NCBI GenBank assembly: GCA_965205915.1
Contig: OZ242191.1
Span: 1,736,001-1,800,000 of the forward strand
DNA: 64,000 nucleotides
Source of the DNA: VXMO01 sp965205915
GTDB lineage: Bacteria; Chloroflexota; Dehalococcoidia; UBA6926
Reading direction: 5' to 3'
The notes under the pieces are model-generated. The model saw only the letters and a program-made list of their open reading frames with translations, ran no database searches and was not told where the DNA came from. Shown here piece by piece: positions 24,689 through 32,911 of the stretch. How positions within the stretch are numbered: the stretch's first letter is position 1; every line of letters begins with the position of its first letter. Made by a program: the position numbers and the translations under genes.

Positions 24689-25846
24689 GTGCAACGATTG
24701 ATCAACAGCCCCGGCGGCCACCTTGTTCCGACGATTCAGGGTCAGCAGGCGTTCGTGCCGAACCCGCTACCGAGGCAACTGCCTCTGTCTCCCACTATCA
24801 TCGCATCGTTGGATAGGGCAACTCATGCCGTCGGGATACAAGCAGGCGTCGGGGAAACGATCCCGAACCCGAATCTTTTGATTCGCCCCCTGATGCGCCG
24901 AGAGGCCGAACTGTCATCTCGCATCGAAGGGACGGTGTCGTCACTGTCGGACGTTCTGGAATTCGAGGCGGGAGGGCGGCCGCGCTATCAAGACGACGTA
25001 CGCGAAATTGTCAATTACACACGCGCATTGAATCATGGCATAAACAGCCTGGAGAGGCTGCCCATCTCTTTTCGGCTCGTGAATGAGATGCACCAAATCC
25101 TGATGGAGGGTGTGCGCGGTCAGGACAAACGACCGGGCAAATTCCGGGACGACCAGGTCTTCATTGGCTCGCCTCATTCCCGCCTTGAAGACGCGCGGTT
25201 TGTGCCACCGCCACCGGAACTAGTGCGAGACCTCTTCCATGATCTGGAGAACTTCCTCAACGACGGGAAACCAATATTGCCGCCTTTGATTCGGTGTGCC
25301 ATGATGCACTACCAATTTGAGACAATTCACCCCTATCGCGACGGTAACGGGCGAATTGGTCGACTCCTAATCCCCTTCTTCCTACAGGAGCGCGGTCTGA
25401 TGCCGAAGCCGCTCCTGTATCTGAGCGCCTACTTCGAGCGCGACCGCCCGAGGTACTACGATGAGTTGCTGAACGTGAGTGTGACCGGTGACTATTTGCG
25501 CTGGATTGAGTACTTCCTGGCCGGAGTAGAGCATGAGGCTCGGGATGCGGCGGCGCGTGTCCGGCGCCTCCGAGATCTACAGGATGAGTGGCGGTCACTC
25601 CTGCAACAACGGCGTGAATCGGCGAATTGTCTACGCTTATTGGACGAGATTTGCGCTCAACCTGTGACGACAGCCCGCCGGACGGCTGAATTCCTTGACG
25701 TCAGTCGAGTTGGGGCGCGGCGAATTTTGGATCGACTCGTAGATGCAGGCATCATTCAACTACATTCTCATTCGAGGCCCCATGTGTATGTCTCCGAGAG
25801 ACTCATCGATGAGCTTGAGCGGCCGAGCGCCCTTACGGACGACTAG
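24689..25846 (+). CDS. Fic-domain AMPylator with N-terminal inhibitory motif and C-terminal winged helix
   Basis: 385 residues. The inhibitory SSRIEG (76-81) marks a class II Fic enzyme regulated in cis. The Fic active loop HPYRDGNGRIGR (214-225) keeps the catalytic His and the phosphate-binding residues; Tyr replaces the usual Phe. Residues about 315-375 form a winged helix-turn-helix, as in Fic proteins that bind their own promoter. The substrate protein is unknown. The start is GTG with GGAG about 12 nt upstream. It is flanked by related repeats at 24361 and 25858. A homologue is at 62859. Confidence 0.92.
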   Translation: MQRLINSPGGHLVPTIQGQQAFVPNPLPRQLPLSPTIIASLDRATHAVGIQAGVGETIPNPNLLIRPLMRREAELSSRIEGTVSSLSDVLEFEAGGRPRYQDDVREIVNYTRALNHGINSLERLPISFRLVNEMHQILMEGVRGQDKRPGKFRDDQVFIGSPHSRLEDARFVPPPPELVRDLFHDLENFLNDGKPILPPLIRCAMMHYQFETIHPYRDGNGRIGRLLIPFFLQERGLMPKPLLYLSAYFERDRPRYYDELLNVSVTGDYLRWIEYFLAGVEHEARDAAARVRRLRDLQDEWRSLLQQRRESANCLRLLDEICAQPVTTARRTAEFLDVSRVGARRILDRLVDAGIIQLHSHSRPHVYVSERLIDELERPSALTDD

Positions 25847-25857
25847 CCTGGGCGACC

Positions 25858-25937
25858 CCTAACCCAACTCCGGCATCGTTGCGGGTGGCCTTCTACACTT
25901 TTCGGCGCGAAAGTATAGAAACACTGGGCGAACTTAA
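25858..25937. repeat. Right copy of the hairpin-bearing repeat flanking fic
   Basis: CTAACCCAACTCC, TTCTACACT (25891-25899), 12 nt, AGTATAGAA (25912-25920). The architecture and spacing match the copy at 24361, with one mismatch in the stem. Confidence 0.6.
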
Positions 25938-25977
25938 CTGAGGTATCGTTCCGCAGACACTTCCTGCTCGCATCTCG

Positions 25978-25983
25978 TACCAT
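25978..25983 (+). promoter_or_regulatory. -10 hexamer before chrA
   Basis: TACCAT ends 7 nt before the GTG at 25991, again a near-leaderless arrangement. Confidence 0.4.
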
Positions 25984-25990
25984 CGCAGCA

Positions 25991-27178
25991 GTGATGGCAC
26001 GCTTCTGGGAAATCCTGTTGGTTGCGACGCGGCTGGGGCTTACCTCGTTTGGGGGACCTGTCGCGCATATTGGCTATTTTCGGGATGAGTACGTCGTTAG
26101 GCGCAAGTGGCTTGATGAGGGGACGTTCGCGGAACTGATCGCCCTTTGTCAATTCCTGCCCGGCCCGGCGAGCAGTCAGCTTGGGATGGCCGTCGGGATC
26201 AAGCGGGGCGGACTGCTGGGCGGCTTTGCGGCGTGGCTGGGATTCACGCTGCCGTCCGCGTTGGCGCTGATCCTGTTCGCGTATGGGGTGCAGGAGTTGG
26301 GCGGCGAGGCGAGCGAGGATTGGCTACACGGACTCAAGATCGTCGCTGTTGCCGTCGTTGCGTTCGCGCTGTGGGGGATGGGGCGGACACTTGCGCCGGA
26401 CCGGACGCGCATCACCATCGCCGTTGTTGCGGCGGCGGTCATTCTCCTGTGGGGAGGAATTGCGGCGCAGTTGTTGGTTATCGGGGGCGGGGCGGTGTTG
26501 GGCCTGATCATCCTGCGACCACTGGAGCAACATGTCGATGCATCGACTGGGGTGTCGGGCGGGACACGGGCGGCGCTGGTGCTGCTGATCGCATTCGTCG
26601 CGCTGCTGGCGCTGTTGCCGGTGGCGAGCAGGGTGACGGACAGTCTGCCGCTCGACGTGTTCGACAGTTTCTATCGATCAGGGTCGCTGGTGTTTGGCGG
26701 CGGGCACGTTGTTCTTCCGCTGATCGAGGCGGAGGTCGTTCCGCCGGGGTGGGTGACAAGTGACGAGTTCCTGGCGGGGTACGGGGCGGCGCAGGCGGTT
26801 CCGGGGCCCTTGTTCACGTTCGCGGCATTTCTCGGCGCGTCGGTGGAGGGACTGACGCCACGGTGGGGCGGAGGGCTGCTGGCGTTGGCGGCGATCTTTG
26901 CGCCGTCGTTCCTGCTGGTGCCGGGCGTGTTGCCGTTCTGGGAGCGCGTGCGTGGCGTTGCCCGAGTGCGGCAGGCGTTGATGGGCGTGAACGCGGCGGT
27001 TGTGGGGCTGCTGCTCGCGGCGCTGTACGATCCGCTGTGGACGAGCGCGATTGGGAGGCCGGCGGACTTTGCCGTGGCGGCGGGGGCGTTTGCGCTGTTG
27101 GCGTTCTGGAAGGCGCCGCCGTGGTTGGTGGTTGTGCTGACGGCTATCGCGGGCGCGGCGGTGGCGCTGCTGCTGTAG
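25991..27178 (+). CDS. chrA: Chromate transporter ChrA (CHR family, two-domain)
   Basis: 395 residues, about 10-12 transmembrane segments in two homologous halves. Half 1: LGLTSFGGPVAHIGYFRDEYV and CQFLPGPASSQLGMAVG; half 2: GSLVFGGGHVVLPLIEAEVV and AQAVPGPLFTFAAFLG. The repeated FGG and PGP motifs define the long CHR family. It is a membrane exporter of chromate or a related oxyanion. GTG at 25991 is directly followed by ATG at 25994; either may be used. The gene has no functional link to its neighbours. Confidence 0.94.
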   Translation: MMARFWEILLVATRLGLTSFGGPVAHIGYFRDEYVVRRKWLDEGTFAELIALCQFLPGPASSQLGMAVGIKRGGLLGGFAAWLGFTLPSALALILFAYGVQELGGEASEDWLHGLKIVAVAVVAFALWGMGRTLAPDRTRITIAVVAAAVILLWGGIAAQLLVIGGGAVLGLIILRPLEQHVDASTGVSGGTRAALVLLIAFVALLALLPVASRVTDSLPLDVFDSFYRSGSLVFGGGHVVLPLIEAEVVPPGWVTSDEFLAGYGAAQAVPGPLFTFAAFLGASVEGLTPRWGGGLLALAAIFAPSFLLVPGVLPFWERVRGVARVRQALMGVNAAVVGLLLAALYDPLWTSAIGRPADFAVAAGAFALLAFWKAPPWLVVVLTAIAGAAVALLL

Positions 27179-27212
27179 GGCGACACGCAATCCCGTAGCG
27201 CGCCCAATGCGT

Positions 27213-27218
27213 TAGCCT
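27213..27218 (+). promoter_or_regulatory. -10 hexamer of a probable leaderless promoter
   Basis: TAGCCT ends 6 nt before the permease ATG at 27225. Confidence 0.45.
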
Positions 27219-27224
27219 TTTGGA

Positions 27225-28187
27225 ATGGTTCGCTACATTGGGCTGCGTCTCGCTCTTTTTATTCCGACGCTGCTGATCGCGTCGATTGTCATCTTTACGA
27301 TCCTGCGCGTGTTGCCGGGGGATGTGGTGGACGTGGTACTCGGCGGGTCCGGCGAGGTTGCGCATGACCCCATCCAGGTTCAGCGGGTGCGGGAGGAGTT
27401 GGGGTTGGATGAGCCGGTCGTCGCGCAGTACGGATCGTGGCTGTGGAGCATGGCGACAGGCGACTTTGGGGGACGCTCGTTCGTCAATCGGGAGCCGATA
27501 TCGTCGCTCGTGGCACGGCAATTGCCGGTGACGTTGCAACTCGCCGTGTACACGATGGTGTTGGCGGCGATGGTAGCGATTCCGGTTGGGATAGTTGGCG
27601 CGGTGAGACAGGGGCGGTGGACGGACTTCCTTGTGCGGCTATTTGCCATAGGCGGACAGGCCGTGCCGAGTTTCTTTCTCGCGCTGTTGGCGTTGATTGC
27701 GCTGGTGTTGCTGTTCGGATGGTCGCCACCTGTCATCTATGACAATGTCTGGCAGAGCCCGCTGCGACACGCGCAGTTGATGATCTGGCCCGTTCTCATC
27801 CTCGCTTGGGGCTATGCGGCGTATCTGACACGGATGACGCGGGCGGGGATGTTGGACGTGCTGGGGCAGGACTACATCCGCACGGCGCGGAGCAAGGGGC
27901 TGGCGGAGCGCATCGTGTTGGTTCGTCATGCGTTGCGGAACGCGCTGATTCCCGTGCTGAGCGTGGCGGGGATACAGGTGGGGGCGCTATTGGGCGGGGC
28001 GGTGGTGATGGAAACGATCTTTGGGCTGCCGGGGATAGGCCGCGGCATCATTGATGCCGTCTCGGATCGCGATTATCCCGTGGTGCAGACGTACGCCACG
28101 CTGTTCGTTTTCATCATGCTGTCGGTCAACCTCGTCATCGATGTGCTGTATGCCGTTCTTGATCCGCGCATTACGTATGGCGACTGA
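27225..28187 (+). CDS. ABC transporter permease, DppB type
   Basis: 320 residues, six transmembrane helices. RYIGLRLALFIPTLLIASIV opens the family, RVLPGDVVDVVLGG follows, and the EAA loop reads DYIRTARSKGLAERIVLVRH. It forms the channel of a peptide/nickel-type importer with the next gene. It overlaps that gene by 11 nt. The binding protein is probably the lipoprotein at 20978; no ATPase genes are in the window. Confidence 0.93.
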   Translation: MVRYIGLRLALFIPTLLIASIVIFTILRVLPGDVVDVVLGGSGEVAHDPIQVQRVREELGLDEPVVAQYGSWLWSMATGDFGGRSFVNREPISSLVARQLPVTLQLAVYTMVLAAMVAIPVGIVGAVRQGRWTDFLVRLFAIGGQAVPSFFLALLALIALVLLFGWSPPVIYDNVWQSPLRHAQLMIWPVLILAWGYAAYLTRMTRAGMLDVLGQDYIRTARSKGLAERIVLVRHALRNALIPVLSVAGIQVGALLGGAVVMETIFGLPGIGRGIIDAVSDRDYPVVQTYATLFVFIMLSVNLVIDVLYAVLDPRITYGD

Positions 28188-29022
28188 CGCTGGCAGGAGG
28201 ATTGGGCGGACTCTACGACGACACCCCGTTGGCGCGGTGGCGTTTACGGCGCTCATTGTGATGGGGTTGGTTGCGATATTCGCAGAGCAACTTGCCCCGT
28301 ATGGCCCGCTTGCGCATGACGAGGCGAACGCGCTTCTGGGGCCATCGGCCGAGCACCTGTTTGGAACGGACCGATTCGGACGCGATGTGTTCAGTCGCGT
28401 GTTATACGGGGCGCGGATTTCGTTGTTGGTCGGGTTGGTGTCCGTGGTGGCGGGGACGGTTATTGGGACAACGATCGGGATTATTTCCGCGTATGCGTCC
28501 GGCGTGACGGATCTTGTCATACAGCGGGTCGTCGATGCTTTGATGGCGTTTCCGCACCTGCTGATGGCGCTGCTGCTGGTGGTTGTGTTGGGGCCGTCGC
28601 CGGTGAGCGTGATCATCGGCATCGTGGTTGCGTTCGTGCCGCAGGTGGCGCGGATTGCGCGGGCGCAGGCGTTGTCGGTGAAGGCTGAGCCGTACGTGAT
28701 GGCGGCGAAATCGCTGGGCGGGAGCCCTACGCGTATCGTCGTCAGGCACGTGCTGCCGAACTCGATTGCGCCGGTGATCATCCACGCGACGGGATTCATG
28801 GAGGGGGCGGTGCTGACGGAGGCGGCGCTGAGTTTCCTGGGGCTGGGCGTGCCGCCGCCTGACCCATCGTGGGGCAGGATGCTCAAGGAGGGATCGGAGG
28901 GGTACCTGGAGGCCGCGCCGTGGTTGACGATTTTCCCCGGGCTTGCGCTGACGGCGCTCGTGTTCTGCGTGGCGCTCATCGGAGACGGGGTGCGGGATTT
29001 TCTGGATCCGCGGCAGCGATGA
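28177..29022 (+). CDS. ABC transporter permease, DppC type
   Basis: 281 residues from the ATG at 28177 (MATDAGRR); the frame extends upstream but only as a shadow of the DppB-type gene. LFGTDRFGRDVFSRVLYGARIS, then the EAA loop EPYVMAAKSLGGSPTRIVVRH and FLGLGVPPPDPSWGRML are diagnostic of the DppC/OppC family. It pairs with the preceding permease. Confidence 0.94.
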   Translation: MATDAGRRIGRTLRRHPVGAVAFTALIVMGLVAIFAEQLAPYGPLAHDEANALLGPSAEHLFGTDRFGRDVFSRVLYGARISLLVGLVSVVAGTVIGTTIGIISAYASGVTDLVIQRVVDALMAFPHLLMALLLVVVLGPSPVSVIIGIVVAFVPQVARIARAQALSVKAEPYVMAAKSLGGSPTRIVVRHVLPNSIAPVIIHATGFMEGAVLTEAALSFLGLGVPPPDPSWGRMLKEGSEGYLEAAPWLTIFPGLALTALVFCVALIGDGVRDFLDPRQR

Positions 29023-29031
29023 CGCCTGCGC

Positions 29032-29037
29032 TATGCT
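29032..29037 (+). promoter_or_regulatory. -10 hexamer of a probable leaderless promoter
   Basis: TATGCT ends 6 nt before the rsmI GTG at 29044. Confidence 0.45.
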
Positions 29038-29043
29038 GCCAAC

Positions 29044-29757
29044 GTGATGACCGTGTCTAACGATGACCACGATGCTCCCGATAGGGCGGCTGGTGTGCTG
29101 TATGTCGTGGCGACGCCGATTGGGAACCTGGAGGATATTTCGGCGCGAGCGCTGCGGATACTGGGTGAAGTTGACCTGATTGCCGCAGAGGACACACGCA
29201 CGACACGCAAGCTGCTAACTCGGTATGAGTTGCGTGTTCGGATGGTCAGCCTGTTCGACGCGAACATAAGGCGTCGTATTCCCCAACTGCTCAAGGAGCT
29301 TGATGAGGGCAAACAGATTGCGCTCGTGAGCGAGGCGGGAACGCCGGTGATCAGCGATCCGGGGGCGCTGCTGGTCAGGGCGGCAGCAGAGGCGGGACAC
29401 ACGGTGACGCCGATCCCGGGCCCGACGGCCATCGCCGCGCTGTTATCCGTCGCCGGGATGCCTGCCGACAAGTTCACGTTTCTCGGATTCCTGCCGCGCA
29501 AGGCAGGGCAGCGGCGCAGGCTTATCGAATCAATCGCCGAGCAGCCCTGGACGACGGTGTTCTACGAGTCGCCGCATCGCATCATCGCCACTCTGGAGGC
29601 GCTGCGAGAAACGCTCGGCGACCGCAACATTGTCATCGGGCGTGAGATGACCAAGCTGCACGAGGAGATATTCCGGGGGACTCTGACAGAGGCCATCGAG
29701 CACTTTCAGAAGCCGCGTGGCGAGTTCACGGTGGCGGTGGCGGGGGCGGAGAACTAG
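29044..29757 (+). CDS. rsmI: 16S rRNA (cytidine1402-2'-O)-methyltransferase RsmI
   Basis: 237 residues. LYVVATPIGNLEDISARALR, LIAAEDTRTTRKLL, LVSEAGTPVISDPG and YESPHRIIATLEAL are the RsmI/YraL signature in a tetrapyrrole-methylase fold. It methylates C1402 in the ribosomal decoding centre. The protein is somewhat short at the C-terminus relative to the E. coli enzyme, which is common. GTG at 29044 is followed by ATG at 29047. Confidence 0.95.
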   Translation: MMTVSNDDHDAPDRAAGVLYVVATPIGNLEDISARALRILGEVDLIAAEDTRTTRKLLTRYELRVRMVSLFDANIRRRIPQLLKELDEGKQIALVSEAGTPVISDPGALLVRAAAEAGHTVTPIPGPTAIAALLSVAGMPADKFTFLGFLPRKAGQRRRLIESIAEQPWTTVFYESPHRIIATLEALRETLGDRNIVIGREMTKLHEEIFRGTLTEAIEHFQKPRGEFTVAVAGAEN

Positions 29758-29771
29758 ACGGCGGGACGCTA

Positions 29772-30335
29772 CTAATCTGACGTGTACGACCTCAGTACAG
29801 CGGTTGCCCTTTCGAGTGTGCCCCCGAAATCGTGGAGCCAATCGGCTATGGAATCCGGCCGCACCGTAAGCCAAGCGGTTTCCGCGCCATCTCCCCCTAA
29901 GTGCTGAGATCCCAAGCCTTCCGCCACGCCCCAATTGGCCATGACCATGTCCTTGGGGATAACCCAACAATGGGCATCGAATGGGCTGATGCCTAAGCAA
30001 ATGACGATGTCATGGTCTTGATCGCGCAATTGTTGGAATCTGTAACTTTGAAAGTCCGACCAAAGGGTCGCCCCCTTAATCTGAATTCTGAGCCCACCGA
30101 TAATGCGGTCTGCCCCACGACCAGGAGCAGGACGTACATCAAAGCCCTTCTCGGCAAAGTATTGGGCAACGAGTCTCTTGAAGATGGCCCCTTTACTACC
30201 TGACATCTTGCGCCTTATCCAGTCAAATGGGCTTTCCGCCCAAAACGCCTCTACGGCGGGGTCGCTATCTTCCATTGGGCCGGCGATCCTCGCCAGAGAC
30301 TCCACCTCCGCATCCGAGATTCGGTTCGCGTTCAT
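29772..30335 (-). CDS. PD-(D/E)XK restriction endonuclease candidate (system C)
   Basis: 187 residues. GADRIIGGLRIQIKG (74-88) supplies Asp76 and a QxK (Gln85, Lys87), a known variant of PD-(D/E)XK in which Gln replaces Glu. FQQLRDQDHDIVICLGISP, then DAHCWVIPK form the following strands. The N-terminal 45 residues are helical and probably contact DNA or the partner chain. It starts 2 nt after the methyltransferase stop. It is the probable restriction subunit; recognition site unknown. Confidence 0.75.
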   Translation of the reverse strand: MNANRISDAEVESLARIAGPMEDSDPAVEAFWAESPFDWIRRKMSGSKGAIFKRLVAQYFAEKGFDVRPAPGRGADRIIGGLRIQIKGATLWSDFQSYRFQQLRDQDHDIVICLGISPFDAHCWVIPKDMVMANWGVAEGLGSQHLGGDGAETAWLTVRPDSIADWLHDFGGTLERATAVLRSYTSD

Positions 30336-30337
30336 TG

Positions 30338-31249
30338 CTATGTCGACCCTGATGCACTTTCCGAATGCCGCAAAGTCGATTCGCAGTTCTCCAGATCCGG
30401 CGCGTAATGGGCCAGTCTGTCCGCCATTACGCGGATGGCCTCCGGGCTATTGTCGACCATGATGAAGCGGCGGCCGTGTTTGGCGGCGGCTTCGCCTGTC
30501 GTGCCGCTGCCTGCGAAGAAGTCCAGAACGAGGTCGCCGGGGTTGGAGTGGATCTTGATGATGCGTTCGAGGATGCCGAGGGGTTTTTGGGTGGCGTAGC
30601 CGGTTTTCTCCTTGCCGTTCGTGGCGACGATGGTGTGCCACCACACATCCGTGGGCGTCTTGCCGCGCGCGGCCTTTTCGGGGCCGACCAAGCCCGGCGC
30701 CATGTACGGGATGCGATCCATCTCATCGTGGTTGAATGTGAAATTGGACGGGTCTTTGACGTACCAGAGGATATTGTCGTGCTTGGCGGACCAGCGTGAT
30801 TTTGAGCGCGCGCCGTAGTCATATGCCCACACGATCTCATTGATGAACGAGTCACGCCCGAATATCTCATCGAGTAGTACCTTGCAGTAGTGGACTTCCC
30901 GGTAATCGATGTGCAGGAAGAATGAGCCGTTGGGCTTGAGTACGCGCTCCGCCTCAACCAAGCGTGGCTCCAGGAACGCCAGATAGTCATCGAATTGGTC
31001 GCCGAATGCCGAACTGCCGACGCGCTCCGTGCGGTAACGTCGCCCCTGAAAGCCGGTGCGGTCGCCGGACTGATCATCTCGCACTGTGCGGATGGATTCC
31101 CGCGCCTGCGTTTTGCCCGTATTGAATGGCGGGTCGATATAGATCAGTTCAACGACGTCGTCTGGCATCGAACGCAGGTAGTCCAGGTTGTCACCGTAGA
31201 CGACGGTGTTGGGGGAGGGTGAGTTGGCCATGTCCAGAGAGTTCGGCAT
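30338..31249 (-). CDS. Site-specific DNA methyltransferase, beta class (system C)
   Basis: 303 residues. YIDPPFNTGKT (about residue 40) is the catalytic DPPF, and LVLDFFAGSGTTGEAAAKHG (late) binds SAM, which is the beta-class order. DPPF is typical of N6-adenine enzymes, though N4-cytosine cannot be excluded. Between them FFLHIDYREVHY and YATQKPLGILERII are family landmarks. A TACACT hexamer ends 6 nt before the ATG at 31249, which supports this start over the ATG at 31231. It forms a two-gene restriction system with the next gene. Confidence 0.92.
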   Translation of the reverse strand: MPNSLDMANSPSPNTVVYGDNLDYLRSMPDDVVELIYIDPPFNTGKTQARESIRTVRDDQSGDRTGFQGRRYRTERVGSSAFGDQFDDYLAFLEPRLVEAERVLKPNGSFFLHIDYREVHYCKVLLDEIFGRDSFINEIVWAYDYGARSKSRWSAKHDNILWYVKDPSNFTFNHDEMDRIPYMAPGLVGPEKAARGKTPTDVWWHTIVATNGKEKTGYATQKPLGILERIIKIHSNPGDLVLDFFAGSGTTGEAAAKHGRRFIMVDNSPEAIRVMADRLAHYAPDLENCESTLRHSESASGST

Positions 31250-31255
31250 GGCGAA

Positions 31256-31261
31256 AGTGTA
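31256..31261 (-). promoter_or_regulatory. -10 hexamer of a probable leaderless promoter
   Basis: TACACT on the minus strand, 6 nt before the ATG at 31249. Confidence 0.45.
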
Positions 31262-31273
31262 CAGCGTCCTGTC

Positions 31274-32911
31274 TCAATGTTGGGCGGGAGAGTACACGTG
31301 GCCCAGCGCGCCCAGCAGCGAATCAATGTCGGCGAGGGAGATGTCGCCCATCAGGCAGACCTGAATCCAGTTTCTCTCCACCAGGTACTCGCTGTTGTAG
31401 CTGAGAAGAAAGCCCTCTTTCTCCAACGCGCGGCCGAAGTTCAGCGAGGACACGTGTTGGGGCAGGGTAATGGTCGTGACGGCGGGCGCGTGGATGGAAT
31501 CTTCGACGAGCAACTCGAACTCGAGGCCTCGCAGCCCCCGTCTCAGGTGAGAGTCCAACCCGGCGATGTGAGCGAATCGCGCAGCCGGAACGAGGTCTTC
31601 AATTGCCTTGCCGAGCGCGAGCACAAGATTGGACGATGTTGTGAACGGGACTCCGCCCTTGGCCGCCAGGAATCCGAGGTCGAGGTATCGGGGAATCCCG
31701 GCAGTCGACGAAACGGGCCTGTGGTTGTAGAAGACCATTGAGAGGCCGGGGAAGGAGCCAAGCCCCTTCCCGCTCGCGGCCGATGCAAAGTACACGCCTC
31801 TGAGATCCAGCGGGGTTGTGCCGATGGAGCTAATGCAGTCCAGAGCCAGCTTGATTCGCCGCGCCGCGCAGAGTTCCTTCAACCAGTCGATGTCATTCAG
31901 CACTCCGGTGGATGTCTCGCAGTGGACGGCCCACAACCAGGCGTACTCGCGGCGAGAAATTGTTTCACCAACTGCATTTTTGGAGATAGGCTGACCCCAT
32001 TCAAACTCCAACGTATCGAAATCGAGACCCATTCGTTGGGCGTGGTCGACGAGTCGCTCGCCAAACTCACCGTTGCTCAGGATGAGCCCGGGTCCCTGTA
32101 GAAGAGATAGCTGCGCTACGATGGCGTCGTTTGCCAAGGTGCCGGAGCCCAGAAGAAGTTCCACACCCTCAGTCCCGGCCAACTCACACAACTGCGCCTT
32201 GATGCGAGCCACGGATTCGACGAATTCCGGCGCTCTATGCGACATCGGGGGTTGAGCAAAGGCTTCCTGAACTGCTGGCCGTATCGCGACAGGCCCCGGC
32301 AGGAAATTCAGAACAGCGCGGGGTTGTTCAGCCGCTGACGGATGGAGACGACCGGCGAATTCATTCCTTAGATTCGACATCCGGCGGTACATTGGCTGGA
32401 AAGAGGCCTCCGGCGTTCCTACGATCGGCCCAAATGGCTTAAAACCCAGCGACTCATAGAGCTTTAGGCGCTGCGTGCTTCCGGAGATGAGCGCCAAGTC
32501 ATAGCCACCGTCGACGCAGTACTTTGCCACATGCGACAGTAGCCCGTGCAGAATCCGCCCATTTCTGCGTTCCTTGCGAATCGAGAGGAGGCGAATCTCG
32601 CACGGGGACTTATTTTCTGGGAGCAAGTCGTCCAGGTTGCCTAGCTTTCGGTCAAGAGAGAAGGGCCGCTGATCCCGCACGGCGACCATGCCGACAAGCT
32701 CCCCGGCGCGAAGACAAATGAAGTAGGTGTTGTCCTCGTGGAACTGATCGATGAGGCGGCGGGAAGGATGTTGCTCGTGTTGCGGCAGTTCTTCAACGAA
32801 AGTCTCGTAGTTCAGTTGCGAAATCTGCTCCAACTCCCAATCTTCGGTTGCCTTCTTAAACGTGTACCCACCTCTCCCGGGATGAGGTCTGGCAGCTATG
32901 GTTTGAGCCAT
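31274..32911 (-). CDS. GNAT acyl/acetyltransferase fused to class V aminotransferase
   Basis: 545 residues in two parts. Residues about 15-180 are a GNAT domain (NYETFVEELPQHEQ, LVGMVAVRDQRPFSLD, CEIRLLSIRKERRNGRI) resembling N-acyl amino acid or autoinducer-type synthases more than small GNATs. Residues about 195-545 are a class V, PLP-dependent aminotransferase (GSGTLANDAIVAQLSLL, ETSTGVLNDI, and SGKGLGSFPG with the PLP Lys). The ATG overlaps the plsY stop as TGATG, so the two are coupled. A lipid-linked role, such as making an acylated amino compound, is inference. Confidence 0.85.
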   Translation of the reverse strand: MAQTIAARPHPGRGGYTFKKATEDWELEQISQLNYETFVEELPQHEQHPSRRLIDQFHEDNTYFICLRAGELVGMVAVRDQRPFSLDRKLGNLDDLLPENKSPCEIRLLSIRKERRNGRILHGLLSHVAKYCVDGGYDLALISGSTQRLKLYESLGFKPFGPIVGTPEASFQPMYRRMSNLRNEFAGRLHPSAAEQPRAVLNFLPGPVAIRPAVQEAFAQPPMSHRAPEFVESVARIKAQLCELAGTEGVELLLGSGTLANDAIVAQLSLLQGPGLILSNGEFGERLVDHAQRMGLDFDTLEFEWGQPISKNAVGETISRREYAWLWAVHCETSTGVLNDIDWLKELCAARRIKLALDCISSIGTTPLDLRGVYFASAASGKGLGSFPGLSMVFYNHRPVSSTAGIPRYLDLGFLAAKGGVPFTTSSNLVLALGKAIEDLVPAARFAHIAGLDSHLRRGLRGLEFELLVEDSIHAPAVTTITLPQHVSSLNFGRALEKEGFLLSYNSEYLVERNWIQVCLMGDISLADIDSLLGALGHVYSPAQH

